Assembly (NCBI GenBank): GCA_019359035.1
Contig: JAHHIC010000005.1
Coordinates: forward strand, 1-33,730
From: Scytonematopsis contorta HA4267-MV1
GTDB taxonomy: Bacteria > Cyanobacteriota > Cyanobacteriia > Cyanobacteriales > Nostocaceae
Reading direction: 5' to 3'
Length of the DNA stretch: 33,730 nucleotides
The notes below the pieces were generated by a model. The model saw nothing but the letters and a program-made list of their open reading frames with translations, was not told where the DNA came from and ran no database searches. The translations under genes and the position numbers were made by a program. Below, piece by piece: positions 7,165 to 18,706 of the stretch (its first letter is position 1; each line of letters starts with the position of its first letter).

Positions 7165-8127
7165 TTATTCAATTGCTTCAGCCTGATTGCTATCCCAAGG
7201 CTGTGATTGTGCAATCAAGCTTTGAATTTGTGTAGCAAACTCCGCCATAGTTTCAAAAGGTAATAAACGAACTGTCCCATCCCCATTTAATTGATTTAAA
7301 GTATTCGCGATGCTTTCAATTTGACGTTGGTAGCTTTCTTCCAATGGGCTAATCATTGGTGCTGGACAGCGACGAGTGGTAACAGTAATTACCCCTTCAA
7401 AATGGTCTGGGTGTGGTAAATTTGTGTTGCGTTTTGCCCCATTGGGTTGTAGATAAGTATAAAGAATACTTTTTAGCAAAGCATCAAGTCTTTTTTTGCG
7501 TTCGCTAGTATCAATCGCGTAGCTAAAATTATGAGGGTTATAGCCTATACGAAAAGCTTCTATATTTAAAACTGTAGCATATAATCCAGAGCTAATTTGT
7601 ACATTATATGGTGTGGGGTTATCAGTTCCATATTTTGCGTGAAAATAGCTTTGGGTTTTCACAAAACTGGGTACTCCAACCAGCGCTCCAAATTCTATTA
7701 CTGATTCTCGTTTGAGGGTTTGTCCTTTTTTCTCTGTGACCATAAAGCCTTCTAAGTCACTAATGGTACAGCGTTGAATTACCTTTGCAGTTTTTGTTGT
7801 TAAATCTGTGTCTTTGTCACTAAAAATTTTGATATTTTTGTCAATATCATATCCAATACGGTCAGGATTAAATTGCTTCCCTCCTTCAGATAAGCTCAAT
7901 CCGGATTCAATTGCAATTCTATGTAGGTGCTCTGCTTGGATATGCTTTAACATGTCTCCGGAAACACCATTGACGAATTTAGGCTCTGGGTCACCTTTTT
8001 CTACAATATAATAGCGACGGGTTAGAGATTGATTTCCTTCGTTACCTTCGTTGTTTAAAGCATGAAGCTGTAGAGCAGCTAAACCACTGATTGAAGCAGA
8101 GTAAATGGGGAAAGTTTTGTTAGTCAT
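7165..8127 (-). CDS. cas7: Type I Cascade backbone subunit Cas7
   Basis: A 320-residue protein beginning with the Cas7 signature of DevR-like I-A/I-B families: YSASISGLAALQLHALNNEG, followed by LTRRYYI and the VNGVSGDMLKHIQAEHLHRI segment. Cas7 forms the helical filament along the crRNA spacer. It lies 48 bp after cas8 and 116 bp before cas5. It is not the Csc2 type of I-D, although the overall gene order (large subunit, cas7, cas5, cas6, cas4, cas1, cas2) is the same as in I-D operons. The central part has a normal length; no break is seen. Confidence 0.92.
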   Translation of the reverse strand: MTNKTFPIYSASISGLAALQLHALNNEGNEGNQSLTRRYYIVEKGDPEPKFVNGVSGDMLKHIQAEHLHRIAIESGLSLSEGGKQFNPDRIGYDIDKNIKIFSDKDTDLTTKTAKVIQRCTISDLEGFMVTEKKGQTLKRESVIEFGALVGVPSFVKTQSYFHAKYGTDNPTPYNVQISSGLYATVLNIEAFRIGYNPHNFSYAIDTSERKKRLDALLKSILYTYLQPNGAKRNTNLPHPDHFEGVITVTTRRCPAPMISPLEESYQRQIESIANTLNQLNGDGTVRLLPFETMAEFATQIQSLIAQSQPWDSNQAEAIE

Positions 8128-8175
8128 GATAATTAAATAAATTATGAAGAATGAGTTATCAAAGTGGAGAGGTAA

Positions 8176-10017
8176 TTATTCATCGGAATCATCGGAATCA
8201 TCGGAATCATCGGAATCATCAGTAGCTATATTCTCCTCAACTGTCCCTTCGGGTAGATTTTCTGTTGTTTTTTTCCAATTAGCATAGCCATAAGCAATCA
8301 AAAGATTAGCAACTAAAGTATGGTCAAAATCGTTGATTAATTCGATTAAACGGTCTAAATCTTGTTGAGTAATCCAAACACGCATTAAGGGTTTACCATC
8401 TAGTTTTTCTGCGAGTCGCATGTTTTCGTGTTCGTATTTTGCGATAAACTCGGTAATTGCACAAACAAAATCTTTTTTAGAACCTGACTGGCTAAATAAT
8501 TGTTGTGCTAGACCATAATTTCGTTGCCAATCAAGTTCTTTTGTTCCATCTTTGGTACGTACTTTTCCAGCGTAAACTGTTGCTTGGTTTATAGATTTTG
8601 CTATTCTGCGGAAGCTAGGGTCGTTGGTAATTTTAGTGTAATCATCATTTTTTTTGGTCATAATATCTAAACCTGATATTGTAAATAATCGCGGTGCTTT
8701 TGATTTGGAGTCAGCTAGTTTTTTGACTATGTAATCGGCATAGCTGATTTGAAAACGAAAAAAATTTTGTAAATTGATACCTGTAATAAAGTCTCGGTAG
8801 GTGGCAAGCAATACGCTATGATTCTCTTTATCTTCTGCTGAGAGGGAAGTAATTACAGATAAATGTTCTTTTAATACATTTTGGTAATCGAGTAGTTCTT
8901 GGTAGTTATCGGGAACAATCCAACTTGGAAGTCCTAAGGAAAATAACTCTTTGACTCCGTAAACTTGACCTTTTGAAACAAAATGTGTTCCACGAAAACC
9001 ATCAACAAATTCATGGATTGGTTTCCCCCAAAAATTAAAGGGGTTTTCTGGTTTTCCTCTGGCTTTGGCTTCGTTATTTTCTAGTATTTGCTGGCAAGAT
9101 TTAAGGATTAATTCGATATCAAAGCGTGCAACTCCGTGACCTCCACTAGGAGGATTAAATCTTCTGAGTATATTCAAAACTTCTCGATATTTATCTAAAC
9201 TAATATCTTTGGGTACGAGCGCTACTGCTCTCCAATCGTAAACTCTGTCAGTAATTTTAATTTTTTCGGAAATCCCGAATTCAAAAAATCCATTTGCTAT
9301 TAACCATAAGCTCAGCCAATCTGTTTTTTGTGGGTCGGTTTTATTGCTATCGGCTTTAACTCGACTCACTCCTTGTACTGCTGTTGGTAAATATATTTTA
9401 ACTGCGTTTGCTAAGTTTGGTAAGTCTTTTTTTGTTTGTTGTTTAAATTTTTGTTTAAATTGATTTGCAACAGTATTTAATACTTTATTAAATTCAAATT
9501 GATTTTCTTGGCTGAATGCTTCTAGTAATGAACTAATAAAAATACCGTAGTAGTTTCTCAGGTTCCAACATTCTAACCACAAACTATTGTGATTGCGGTC
9601 GTGACGCATGGAAACTAGAATCGCACCATTTTGTGTTCTTGCATCCGGGGGTGGTGGTGATTCTTCTGTTCGTTCTGCTTTACTTCCGTTTTGATAACGA
9701 TATTCGCGGTATAGCTTGCGCTTTTCTCGTTCTTTGACTACATCAAAGTAGCTGGTTTCTTCTGGAATGTTTTTCCATTCGGTTTTTTGACCTCGTACTG
9801 GTGGAGATGGGTTGGTGTATTTGAGTTGGGAAATTGCTAGAATGTCAATTGGGGTCGCGAATTGGATACGGTAGCGTTTACCTTCGTCTACAAGTTGCAT
9901 TTCTGTATTCTGCTGTGTACGTCGAAGGGAGTCTTCGGCTATCTGTGCTAGTGCTAGCAGAGCAAAGATGTCTGTGTAGTCGTTGGATTGTTTGGGGAGG
10001 AATAGCGCTTTTATCAT
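8176..10017 (-). CDS. cas8: Type I large subunit, Cas8-like, with acidic repeat tail
   Basis: A 613-residue protein in the position of the Cascade large subunit, first gene of the operon. I assign it to Cas8 by position, length and the following cas7-cas5-cas6 set; the sequence is not one I can place firmly in a Cas8 subfamily. There is no HD phosphohydrolase or GGDD-type polymerase motif, so it is not a Cas10d or Cas10; the single HD pair in MRHDRNHN is not in the right context. Cas8 normally recognises the PAM and recruits Cas3. The C-terminus ends in a low-complexity acidic tail (DDSDDSDDSDDSDE) encoded by a 9-bp tandem repeat at 8181-8219. Confidence 0.8.
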   Translation of the reverse strand: MIKALFLPKQSNDYTDIFALLALAQIAEDSLRRTQQNTEMQLVDEGKRYRIQFATPIDILAISQLKYTNPSPPVRGQKTEWKNIPEETSYFDVVKEREKRKLYREYRYQNGSKAERTEESPPPPDARTQNGAILVSMRHDRNHNSLWLECWNLRNYYGIFISSLLEAFSQENQFEFNKVLNTVANQFKQKFKQQTKKDLPNLANAVKIYLPTAVQGVSRVKADSNKTDPQKTDWLSLWLIANGFFEFGISEKIKITDRVYDWRAVALVPKDISLDKYREVLNILRRFNPPSGGHGVARFDIELILKSCQQILENNEAKARGKPENPFNFWGKPIHEFVDGFRGTHFVSKGQVYGVKELFSLGLPSWIVPDNYQELLDYQNVLKEHLSVITSLSAEDKENHSVLLATYRDFITGINLQNFFRFQISYADYIVKKLADSKSKAPRLFTISGLDIMTKKNDDYTKITNDPSFRRIAKSINQATVYAGKVRTKDGTKELDWQRNYGLAQQLFSQSGSKKDFVCAITEFIAKYEHENMRLAEKLDGKPLMRVWITQQDLDRLIELINDFDHTLVANLLIAYGYANWKKTTENLPEGTVEENIATDDSDDSDDSDDSDE

Positions 10018-10076
10018 TTGTGCTTTTTTTATTTGGCTAAGGCTATTCTACATGCCGTTGGAAGAGGGGTATTCCA

Positions 10077-10104
10077 GTAGAGACGCGATTAATCGCGCCT
10101 CTAC
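10077..10104. repeat. GTAGAGACGCGAT palindromic interspersed repeat, copy 1
   Basis: GTAGAGACGCGATTAATCGC followed by GCCTCTAC is a near-perfect palindrome. Close copies occur at 29862-29887 and 30401-30428, the last with perfect 13-bp arms. Confidence 0.85.
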
Positions 10105-10248
10105 GTACGAATCTTCAAAATTTAAGCAGTATTGCAATGAGGACTCGTTTAATATCGTTACTTGTATCTCCTGATATCTTGCATCTCTAAAAATTAATGT
10201 CATAATCATAACTATATTTGTTTAAGTACAGTAGCCCTTTCCACGACT

Positions 10249-10299
10249 GCCAGGGAATAAATTCCCTGTCTAAAAGCTAAAGTCCTCTAAAGAGGACTA
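10249..10299 (+). repeat. Double-hairpin (REP/MITE-like) element, copy A
   Basis: Two adjacent hairpins, CAGGGAATAAATTCCCTG and AGTCCTCT-AA-AGAGGACT, joined by TCTAAAAGCTAA. The same architecture recurs at 19286-19337 and twice at 27234-27396. Confidence 0.85.
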
Positions 10300-10532
10300 G
10301 AAACAGAGTTTTGCTATGCGTGTCATTTTTAAAACAATCAAAATTTTTAATTAGTTATTTATAGGTAAGGTGCAAGATATTAGCCTCCGACGGTCGCGTT
10401 TGCCGCAACCGTAAAATATGGGACAAGCACATTTTTTTGTAACCCTTGCTATATATGGATTATGGAATGTGCTGGTTAGGAGTCTCTGGATTATATGTTT
10501 CAGTTATACGAGGATTGGCTGGATGGTATACA

Positions 10533-10561
10533 AAAACCCTTAGCATTAAGCCAAGGGTTTT
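10533..10561 (-). terminator. Terminator-like hairpin downstream of the secreted-protein gene
   Basis: On the minus strand AAAACCCTT and AAGGGTTTT are separated by 11 bases and followed by a short T run. It lies about 108 bp after the stop of the gene at 10669-11079, so use as its terminator is likely but not certain. Confidence 0.5.
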
Positions 10562-10668
10562 CGCGATTTGAACTATGTTTACTATCGGCACTTATTTTGG
10601 ATAAATCTACCTCAAAGAGCTTTTCTAAGGCGTAGTTTATTCAAAAATATAAAAATAATAGGGTTTCA

Positions 10669-11079
10669 TTAAATATATTTAATGTTGTAAACAGTTTCTT
10701 GTAGAACTAGTTTTCCTCCTTTGTGAACACGCAAAGATTTTGTATTTAAGTTTAGTGTATATGTATAATTATTATTTACAGCTGAATAAGAACCTTTTTG
10801 AGAACGCGAAAGTGGTAGGAAAATATAACCATTACCTTTTTTTGCAGAACCTACATAATATAAAGCTTTATTTTCACCTTTACCTTGGCAGATATTCACA
10901 TAAAAGCCTTTTGTCTCGGCAGCAATGGTTGCTTTGGTGGGAGTGCTTTCTTCTCCACTGGGACAGAAGTTTTTGTAAGACAAGTTCTGTTTATTATTTG
11001 CGAATGCGGATGCACCAATTGTGGAAGTTGCAACTAAAGTAATTGCAGCCAAGGAAGCAGCGATAAGTCCGCGTTTCAT
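10669..11079 (-). CDS. Small secreted protein of unknown function
   Basis: A 136-residue protein with a clear Sec signal peptide: KR at the N-terminus, the hydrophobic run LIAASLAAITLVATSTIGA and a probable cleavage after ASAFA. The mature part has two cysteines (SYKNFCPSG and YVNICQGKG) that could form one disulphide in the periplasm, and is rich in Gly, Asn, Lys and Tyr with a beta-strand look (YYVGSAKKGNGYIFLPL, YTYTLNLN). I do not recognise a family. It stands alone between the cas operon and array 2, in the same orientation. Confidence 0.7.
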   Translation of the reverse strand: MKRGLIAASLAAITLVATSTIGASAFANNKQNLSYKNFCPSGEESTPTKATIAAETKGFYVNICQGKGENKALYYVGSAKKGNGYIFLPLSRSQKGSYSAVNNNYTYTLNLNTKSLRVHKGGKLVLQETVYNIKYI

Positions 11080-11351
11080 ACGATTTATTCTCTCGATTTA
11101 TTTACTACTATTTACCTCTTACATAAAACTGTGCGCGGTTCCTGAATAAGATAAAAAAAAGTACCCTTGAGGGTAACCTGATAAAGTATTGCTAAGAGTT
11201 CTGAAGGTTCTTCAGATGATTTATATCTCTATATTAAAGTCACTTTTTGTTAGGAGATGTTTAAAAAAATATTTATCAAAAATCAAAAGAAATTGTACAA
11301 AGTTAATGGCATATGTGAGAATAATAAACATTACCAAAAGCTTCGCTAAAA

Positions 11352-14300
11352 GTTTAGTCTCCTCGCGGAGAATTTGGGTTTAGAAACACCAAAGCCTGCA
11401 TCAAATTTAGCAAAGCCTTGTTTCAGTCTCCTCGCGGAGAATTTGGGTTTAGAAACTTTTATTTTTACTATGATGGAACCAGGCTAAGGGTTGTTTCAGT
11501 CTCCTCGCGGAGAATTTTGGTTTAGAAACAGGTGTATCAGCCCGCATTAAAGTCGGAACTAACGAGTTTCAGTCTCCTCGCGGAGAATTTTGGTTTAGAA
11601 ACTTCCAACCTATGTATAGGGTTATGCCTAATAAATTCTTGTTTCAGTCTCCTCGCGGAGAATTTTGGTTTAGAAACCCACCCACTTATTATATGCTGCA
11701 GGGATTAATCGAGTTTCAGTCTCCTCGCGGAGAATTTTGGTTTAGAAACACCTATACCAAGAAGGTTGCCTAGGAATGTATAAGGGTTTCAGTCTCCTCG
11801 CGGAGAATTTTGGTTTAGAAACTTTTCGAGGCGTAGCGCATGTCAAATATCGCCTCTTTAAGCTGTTTCAGTCTCCTCGCGGAGAATTTTGGTTTAGAAA
11901 CCTTTGAGGGTGCGCGACATTTTTGGTCCAGACGGAAATCTTGTTTCAGTCTCCTCGCGGAGAATTTTGGTTTAGAAACAAAATTCTTTATTGACACATG
12001 GATTTATTAAGTCAAGTTTCAGTCTCCTCGCGGAGAATTTTGGTTTAGAAACAAGTATGAAGATAATGATTTGACCGAAAACCAAGAAGTTTCAGTCTCC
12101 TCGCGGAGAATTTTGGTTTAGAAACTGCCCTAATACTGGCTCTCATTATGACGAACACGGTGTTTCAGTCTCCTCGCGGAGAATTTTGGTTTAGAAACTC
12201 TAGAGCCTGCTATGACTATAGGAGACGTTATGGTATGTTTCAGTCTCCTCGCGGAGAATTTTGGTTTAGAAACCGCGTGTAGATTTATCTAGTTTTGCAT
12301 TATAAAAAGTTTCAGTCTCCTCGCGGAGAATTTTGGTTTAGAAACAACGAGGAGTTATGCATTATGGGGTGTATGAAAGCGGATTCGTTTCAGTCTCCTC
12401 GCGGAGAATTTTGGTTTAGAAACCGGTTAGCTTGGATGTTGTAAATACAGGATATCATGTTTCAGTCTCCTCGCGGAGAATTTTGGTTTAGAAACGTAAC
12501 TATGTTAGGAGACCGCATTAAGCACATCCTACTGTTTCAGTCTCCTCGCGGAGAATTTTGGTTTAGAAACCTACTCTCCTCAGGCACATGCTTAAACTGA
12601 CTTATGTTTCAGTCTCCTCGCGGAGAATTTTGGTTTAGAAACTCCACCGACTGTAGCCAAAGCCCCATTTGTTGAGGAGTTTCAGTCTCCTCGCGGAGAA
12701 TTTTGGTTTAGAAACTCGAGACAAGTTTACCTCCATCATCCTCCCAATGAAAGTTTCAGTCTCCTCGCGGAGAATTTTGGTTTAGAAACCACGACAACAA
12801 AAGTACGAGGATAAGTTCCTTAAAATGTTTCAGTCTCCTCGCGGAGAATTTTGGTTTAGAAACTCATATTTAGTAGACGGTGGAAGTAACGGGTACTCGT
12901 TTCAGTCTCCTCGCGGAGAATTTTGGTTTAGAAACTTTTCAACAGATGCAAACTCGTTAATCAAATCGATGTTTCAGTCTCCTCGCGGAGAATTTTGGTT
13001 TAGAAACATCAAGAATTGATGCGATTGCCCAAAAAAGACTTTGGGGTTTCAGTCTCCTCGCGGAGAATTTTGGTTTAGAAACTTTGATAAAAGCGATGCG
13101 GAAGCCGCCAGCAAGGCTGGTTTCAGTCTCCTCGCGGAGAATTTTGGTTTAGAAACTGCCACCGTTATAAGCGTTGTTGGTTGTTATGTTGTTTCAGTCT
13201 CCTCGCGGAGAATTTTGGTTTAGAAACCTAGAATACCAGGACGATATAAAGCTAATATTAGTTTCAGTCTCCTCGCGGAGAATTTTGGTTTAGAAACTTC
13301 TTATAAGTTTCTTTTTTAAAAGTTTGTGAGGGGTTTCAGTCTCCTCGCGGAGAATTTTGGTTTAGAAACCAATCTATTAATCATCTTCTCGTTAAACACT
13401 TTTTGTTTCAGTCTCCTCGCGGAGAATTTTGGTTTAGAAACCATAAGACATGAGTTGTTAGTTTTTACAGATTTAAATGTTTCAGTCTCCTCGCGGAGAA
13501 TTTTGGTTTAGAAACTTTTGACTCAGCTTTTTCAGGCTCTTGTGAAGAGTTTCAGTCTCCTCGCGGAGAATTTTGGTTTAGAAACAACATTGCGCCTGGA
13601 CGTTTTGTTAATATCTGGAAGTTTCAGTCTCCTCGCGGAGAATTTTGGTTTAGAAACTTGCTGTTTAGGGTTTGTAAAAAAACAAAAACAGTTGTCGTGT
13701 TTCAGTCTCCTCGCGGAGAATTTTGGTTTAGAAACTTTTATTGCCGTTGTGCATACAAACAGGAATTCTAATGTTTCAGTCTCCTCGCGGAGAATTTTGG
13801 TTTAGAAACGACTGGAGGATGGGGATGTTCAGGAGCCGGAGGCGAAGTTTCAGTCTCCTCGCGGAGAATTTTGGTTTAGAAACATCGTGGAACAAAGCTG
13901 TTATTGCTGCTACTTCGCGTTTCAGTCTCCTCGCGGAGAATTTTGGTTTAGAAACCATTGAAACTACTGAAATTAATGAAAAGCCTCATGGTTTCAGTCT
14001 CCTCGCGGAGAATTTTGGTTTAGAAACAATCAGCACTAGAGACAAAGAAGATATCCTGGATAAGTTTCAGTCTCCTCGCGGAGAATTTTGGTTTAGAAAC
14101 TTGCTTGATTTGCTGTGCTAGCATTGTTTTAGATATGTTTCAGTCTCCTCGCGGAGAATTTTGGTTTAGAAACTTTATTGACACGGCAATAGTACGTCCA
14201 ATCAAGAATGTTTCAGTCTCCTCGCGGAGAATTTTGGTTTAGAAACCAGCGCGGGCTGCCGGAAATATCACCCTCAAGAGTTTCAGTCTCCTCGCGGAGA

Positions 14301-17300
14301 ATTTTGGTTTAGAAACTGGGAAAGTCTAGGATTGGAAACATCTATATTGAAAGTTTCAGTCTCCTCGCGGAGAATTTTGGTTTAGAAACCAAAACATCCG
14401 AACAAAACCATGTTAACAGAAAATGTTTCAGTCTCCTCGCGGAGAATTTTGGTTTAGAAACCAAAGTAGAGCTATTCAAGCTATCGAGGCTCAAGGTTTC
14501 AGTCTCCTCGCGGAGAATTTTGGTTTAGAAACCTCAGCTATCTTGTAAGCTTCGAACCTAATATCTAGAGTTTCAGTCTCCTCGCGGAGAATTTTGGTTT
14601 AGAAACCATTGGTCGTTCGAGCAAGTCGGAGATAATAGATTGTTTCAGTCTCCTCGCGGAGAATTTTGGTTTAGAAACCGTTAAGTTTATTTGGCTCTAT
14701 TGTGATGCAAGTTTGGTTTCAGTCTCCTCGCGGAGAATTTTGGTTTAGAAACTAAGTTGGGGTCGAAGCAGCGGTATCCGTCTTTCTGTTTCAGTCTCCT
14801 CGCGGAGAATTTTGGTTTAGAAACCTCCCATACCACCACAGATTAGCATTCCGAGATAGTGTTTCAGTCTCCTCGCGGAGAATTTTGGTTTAGAAACAAC
14901 CGTTAGACGAAGAGTTATAGTTCGCAATCTACCGTTGTTTCAGTCTCCTCGCGGAGAATTTTGGTTTAGAAACTCTAATGTTTTGTTAGATTTTTCGTTA
15001 GTGATTCCGATGTTTCAGTCTCCTCGCGGAGAATTTTGGTTTAGAAACTACCTTTAACTACGTAGACCTATTTTTTGATAGATTTTGTAGTGTTTCAGTC
15101 TCCTCGCGGAGAATTTTGGTTTAGAAACCAAAACGGAACACACACAGGAGAAAAGAAATGATTGTTTCAGTCTCCTCGCGGAGAATTTTGGTTTAGAAAC
15201 TTTTTTACTTAGATAAATATGGGGGTCGTCTGTTAGTTTCAGTCTCCTCGCGGAGAATTTTGGTTTAGAAACAAACGATTATTGCCATTACTAGTTCTTC
15301 GGAATAATGTTTCAGTCTCCTCGCGGAGAATTTTGGTTTAGAAACTTCCTTTATCTGTGATGGAGTTGAGACGATGTGTTGTTTCAGTCTCCTCGCGGAG
15401 AATTTTGGTTTAGAAACCCCTGCATCATACGGCATCCCCGATTTTATAAACGTGTTTCAGTCTCCTCGCGGAGAATTTTGGTTTAGAAACGAGCCTTCCC
15501 ATAAATCGTTGTCCTTGATAGTCCCGTTTCAGTCTCCTCGCGGAGAATTTTGGTTTAGAAACACCCTTTCCAACGATTATGCAGTAGCTAGCGATGAAGC
15601 GTTTCAGTCTCCTCGCGGAGAATTTTGGTTTAGAAACTATACTTTAGGGAACCATTGATAAGTTCCAAGGAAGTTTCAGTCTCCTCGCGGAGAATTTTGG
15701 TTTAGAAACATCTGTGACCGTCCGTAGTAGCAAGCGTTAATGTAGTTTCAGTCTCCTCGCGGAGAATTTTGGTTTAGAAACCTTTAGGTGGCGGTGGTAC
15801 AGTAACAAGTGTTGGTCTGTTTCAGTCTCCTCGCGGAGAATTTTGGTTTAGAAACGAAGTGAACCAAACCATAGACAATATCCTTGATGGTTTCAGTCTC
15901 CTCGCGGAGAATTTTGGTTTAGAAACTAGGAATGTATCCCACGACGATGATTCGTGGCGTATTGTTTCAGTCTCCTCGCGGAGAATTTTGGTTTAGAAAC
16001 CTCACGAAACTTTTTTGAAAAACCTTGAAAACTAGTTTCAGTCTCCTCGCGGAGAATTTTGGTTTAGAAACAATAACTACAGGATGCTCGTGCCAAAATG
16101 GCGCGTTTCAGTCTCCTCGCGGAGAATTTTGGTTTAGAAACCAAAAGCCCATTTTATGCTCGCTTTATTAGAAGATTGTTTCAGTCTCCTCGCGGAGAAT
16201 TTTGGTTTAGAAACGAACTTTGGTATATCTCATGCCAGTTGCTATAAGTGTTTCAGTCTCCTCGCGGAGAATTTTGGTTTAGAAACCCTTTTCCTTTCCG
16301 GAAAGTAATTAATTCGATTCGTTTCAGTCTCCTCGCGGAGAATTTTGGTTTAGAAACGGTGAACAAGTTTTAAATTTGCAGGAAGCTTCACTTGTTTCAG
16401 TCTCCTCGCGGAGAATTTTGGTTTAGAAACTTGGGTTATCCAAATAAAGCGCTTTATTTATAAATGTTTCAGTCTCCTCGCGGAGAATTTTGGTTTAGAA
16501 ACTTGCGTACCCTGTGTCTGTTGCAATCGAATACATTAAAGTTTCAGTCTCCTCGCGGAGAATTTTGGTTTAGAAACTAATTATCATCTGTTGGCTAGCC
16601 TTGAGGCGACCGCGTTTCAGTCTCCTCGCGGAGAATTTTGGTTTAGAAACTAGGTGCAGACACAAAAGACTTTTGAACAATTTGCAAGTTTCAGTCTCCT
16701 CGCGGAGAATTTTGGTTTAGAAACATTAGTTGCTTCCATCCAAGCATAAATTTTGATTTCGTTTCAGTCTCCTCGCGGAGAATTTTGGTTTAGAAACTAT
16801 CTTCATTCAACTTGATAGAAATATTTTCGCCATGTTTCAGTCTCCTCGCGGAGAATTTTGGTTTAGAAACTCAAAACTTTATGTAGCCGTTGGGAGTGGA
16901 GTAACAGGTTTCAGTCTCCTCGCGGAGAATTTTGGTTTAGAAACCAAGAAGGCGCGGTTATGGCAATAGAACAATTAATTGTTTCAGTCTCCTCGCGGAG
17001 AATTTTGGTTTAGAAACCAGATGTATCGCGGTAAGACTGGCTTTTTTCTAAAGTGTTTCAGTCTCCTCGCGGAGAATTTTGGTTTAGAAACTATGCCAGC
17101 CACGTCTATTGCTCCAGATGGAGCATGTTTCAGTCTCCTCGCGGAGAATTTTGGTTTAGAAACATGCCGACGAAAACTTTAAGACTAATCCAGGTAGTGT
17201 TTCAGTCTCCTCGCGGAGAATTTTGGTTTAGAAACCAGTTTGTAATAGCTCTCCTTGTTTAGCTTCAAGTTTCAGTCTCCTCGCGGAGAATTTTGGTTTA

Positions 17301-18706
17301 GAAACATACTGGGTAGAGAAAAGCCCCAAACTGATTAACCGGTTTCAGTCTCCTCGCGGAGAATTTTGGTTTAGAAACTCCCCATACCATCTATCCATAT
17401 TTGCAGGATGAGAGATGTTTCAGTCTCCTCGCGGAGAATTTTGGTTTAGAAACATTAAATCGTTAATTGAAGGATTTGAATCTCAAAAGTTTCAGTCTCC
17501 TCGCGGAGAATTTTGGTTTAGAAACCATCTCAGGAGCAAGGGCTTCAGATATACAGGTGTGTTTCAGTCTCCTCGCGGAGAATTTTGGTTTAGAAACGCG
17601 ACTTGGAGGGTTTCGGGGCGCACAGCTGAAATGTTTCAGTCTCCTCGCGGAGAATTTTGGTTTAGAAACCCCAACCGCTGCTACCCGTATTCAGTTTTCC
17701 ATAGAGTTTCAGTCTCCTCGCGGAGAATTTTGGTTTAGAAACCCATCACACAATTTAATGATATGAGTTGGTGCATTGTTTCAGTCTCCTCGCGGAGAAT
17801 TTTGGTTTAGAAACAGAAAACCAGAGTCTCACAATATTCCATATATGTCGGTTTCAGTCTCCTCGCGGAGAATTTTGGTTTAGAAACGAACGCAACGGCT
17901 GACGGCAAACAGTTTGATTTAACCTGTTTCAGTCTCCTCGCGGAGAATTTTGGTTTAGAAACATGTCGAAAAAGAATGGTTAATGGAACTTATGCGTGTT
18001 TCAGTCTCCTCGCGGAGAATTTTGGTTTAGAAACTCATCAATAATATTAAAACAGCGACAACCTGTTACTGTTTCAGTCTCCTCGCGGAGAATTTTGGTT
18101 TAGAAACTATTTAATCATGCTGCGTATACATGGGTCAAAGATTCGTTTCAGTCTCCTCGCGGAGAATTTTGGTTTAGAAACAATCTTGAGATTTGACTTG
18201 ACTTGGCTTAAAATAAAGGTTTCAGTCTCCTCGCGGAGAATTTTGGTTTAGAAACTCCAAGCTATTTCAAACTGATTTCTGAAGACGATATTAACGAAGT
18301 TTCAGTCTCCTCGCGGAGAATTTTGGTTTAGAAACTTAATGCGTCTTAGTACCGCTGAGGGGGTTGGAGGGGATGTTTCAGTCTCCTCGCGGAGAATTTT
18401 GGTTTAGAAACTGTTAAAGTGCTAGTACGTCCCACTGCACAGCTTCTAGTTTCAGTCTCCTCGCGGAGAATTTTGGTTTAGAAACTTCGCATAGGTCTCC
18501 AAGGCAGCTACTAAATTTTTGTTTCAGTCTCCTCGCGGAGAATTTTGGTTTAGAAACTACCGCATCTTTAAAATTATCTGCTCCTGTATCTTTTATTGGT
18601 TTCAGTCTCCTCGCGGAGAATTTTGGTTTAGAAACATTATTTTCTATGTCTGTAGCCAATTGATTTGTTGTTTCAGTCTCCTCGCGGAGAATTTTGGTTT
18701 AGAAAC
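11352..18706 (-). CRISPR. CRISPR array 2: about 101 repeats and 100 spacers
   Basis: By my count 101 repeats of 37 bp lie between 11352 and 18706, with spacers of about 33-43 bp. The repeat starts GTTTCAGTCTCCTCGCGGAG and ends AATTTTGGTTTAGAAAC. Differences are confined to the left end: the first unit (11352-11387) has lost one base (GTTTAGTCT) and the first two units read AATTTGGG instead of AATTTTGG. All others look identical. The leader is at the right (18707), so transcription is leftward and decay is at the old end. On the transcript the hairpin is CTCC-GCGA-GGAG and the end is ACTGAAAC. The short reading frames seen throughout are repeat-driven artefacts. Confidence 0.98.

Larger units (their letters stand above)
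10018..10668. other. Intergenic region upstream of the cas operon
   Basis: There is no convincing gene in these 651 bp. The cas8 promoter must lie here but no clear hexamers stand out. It contains three repeats or hairpins annotated separately: a GTAGAGACGCGAT-type palindrome (10077-10104), a double-hairpin element (10249-10299) and a terminator-like hairpin (10533-10561). Confidence 0.6.

Noticed and set aside
8176-10017. Reading the large subunit as Cas10d (type I-D), because the gene order is that of I-D operons
   Set aside because: No HD nuclease or palm-domain motif is visible, Cas7 and Cas5 are not Csc2/Csc1-like, and cas3 has its own HD domain.
11993-14210. Two array 2 spacers sharing TTTATTGACAC, considered as related or duplicated spacers
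   Set aside because: Only 11 bases are shared and the rest differs; chance is likely among 100 spacers.
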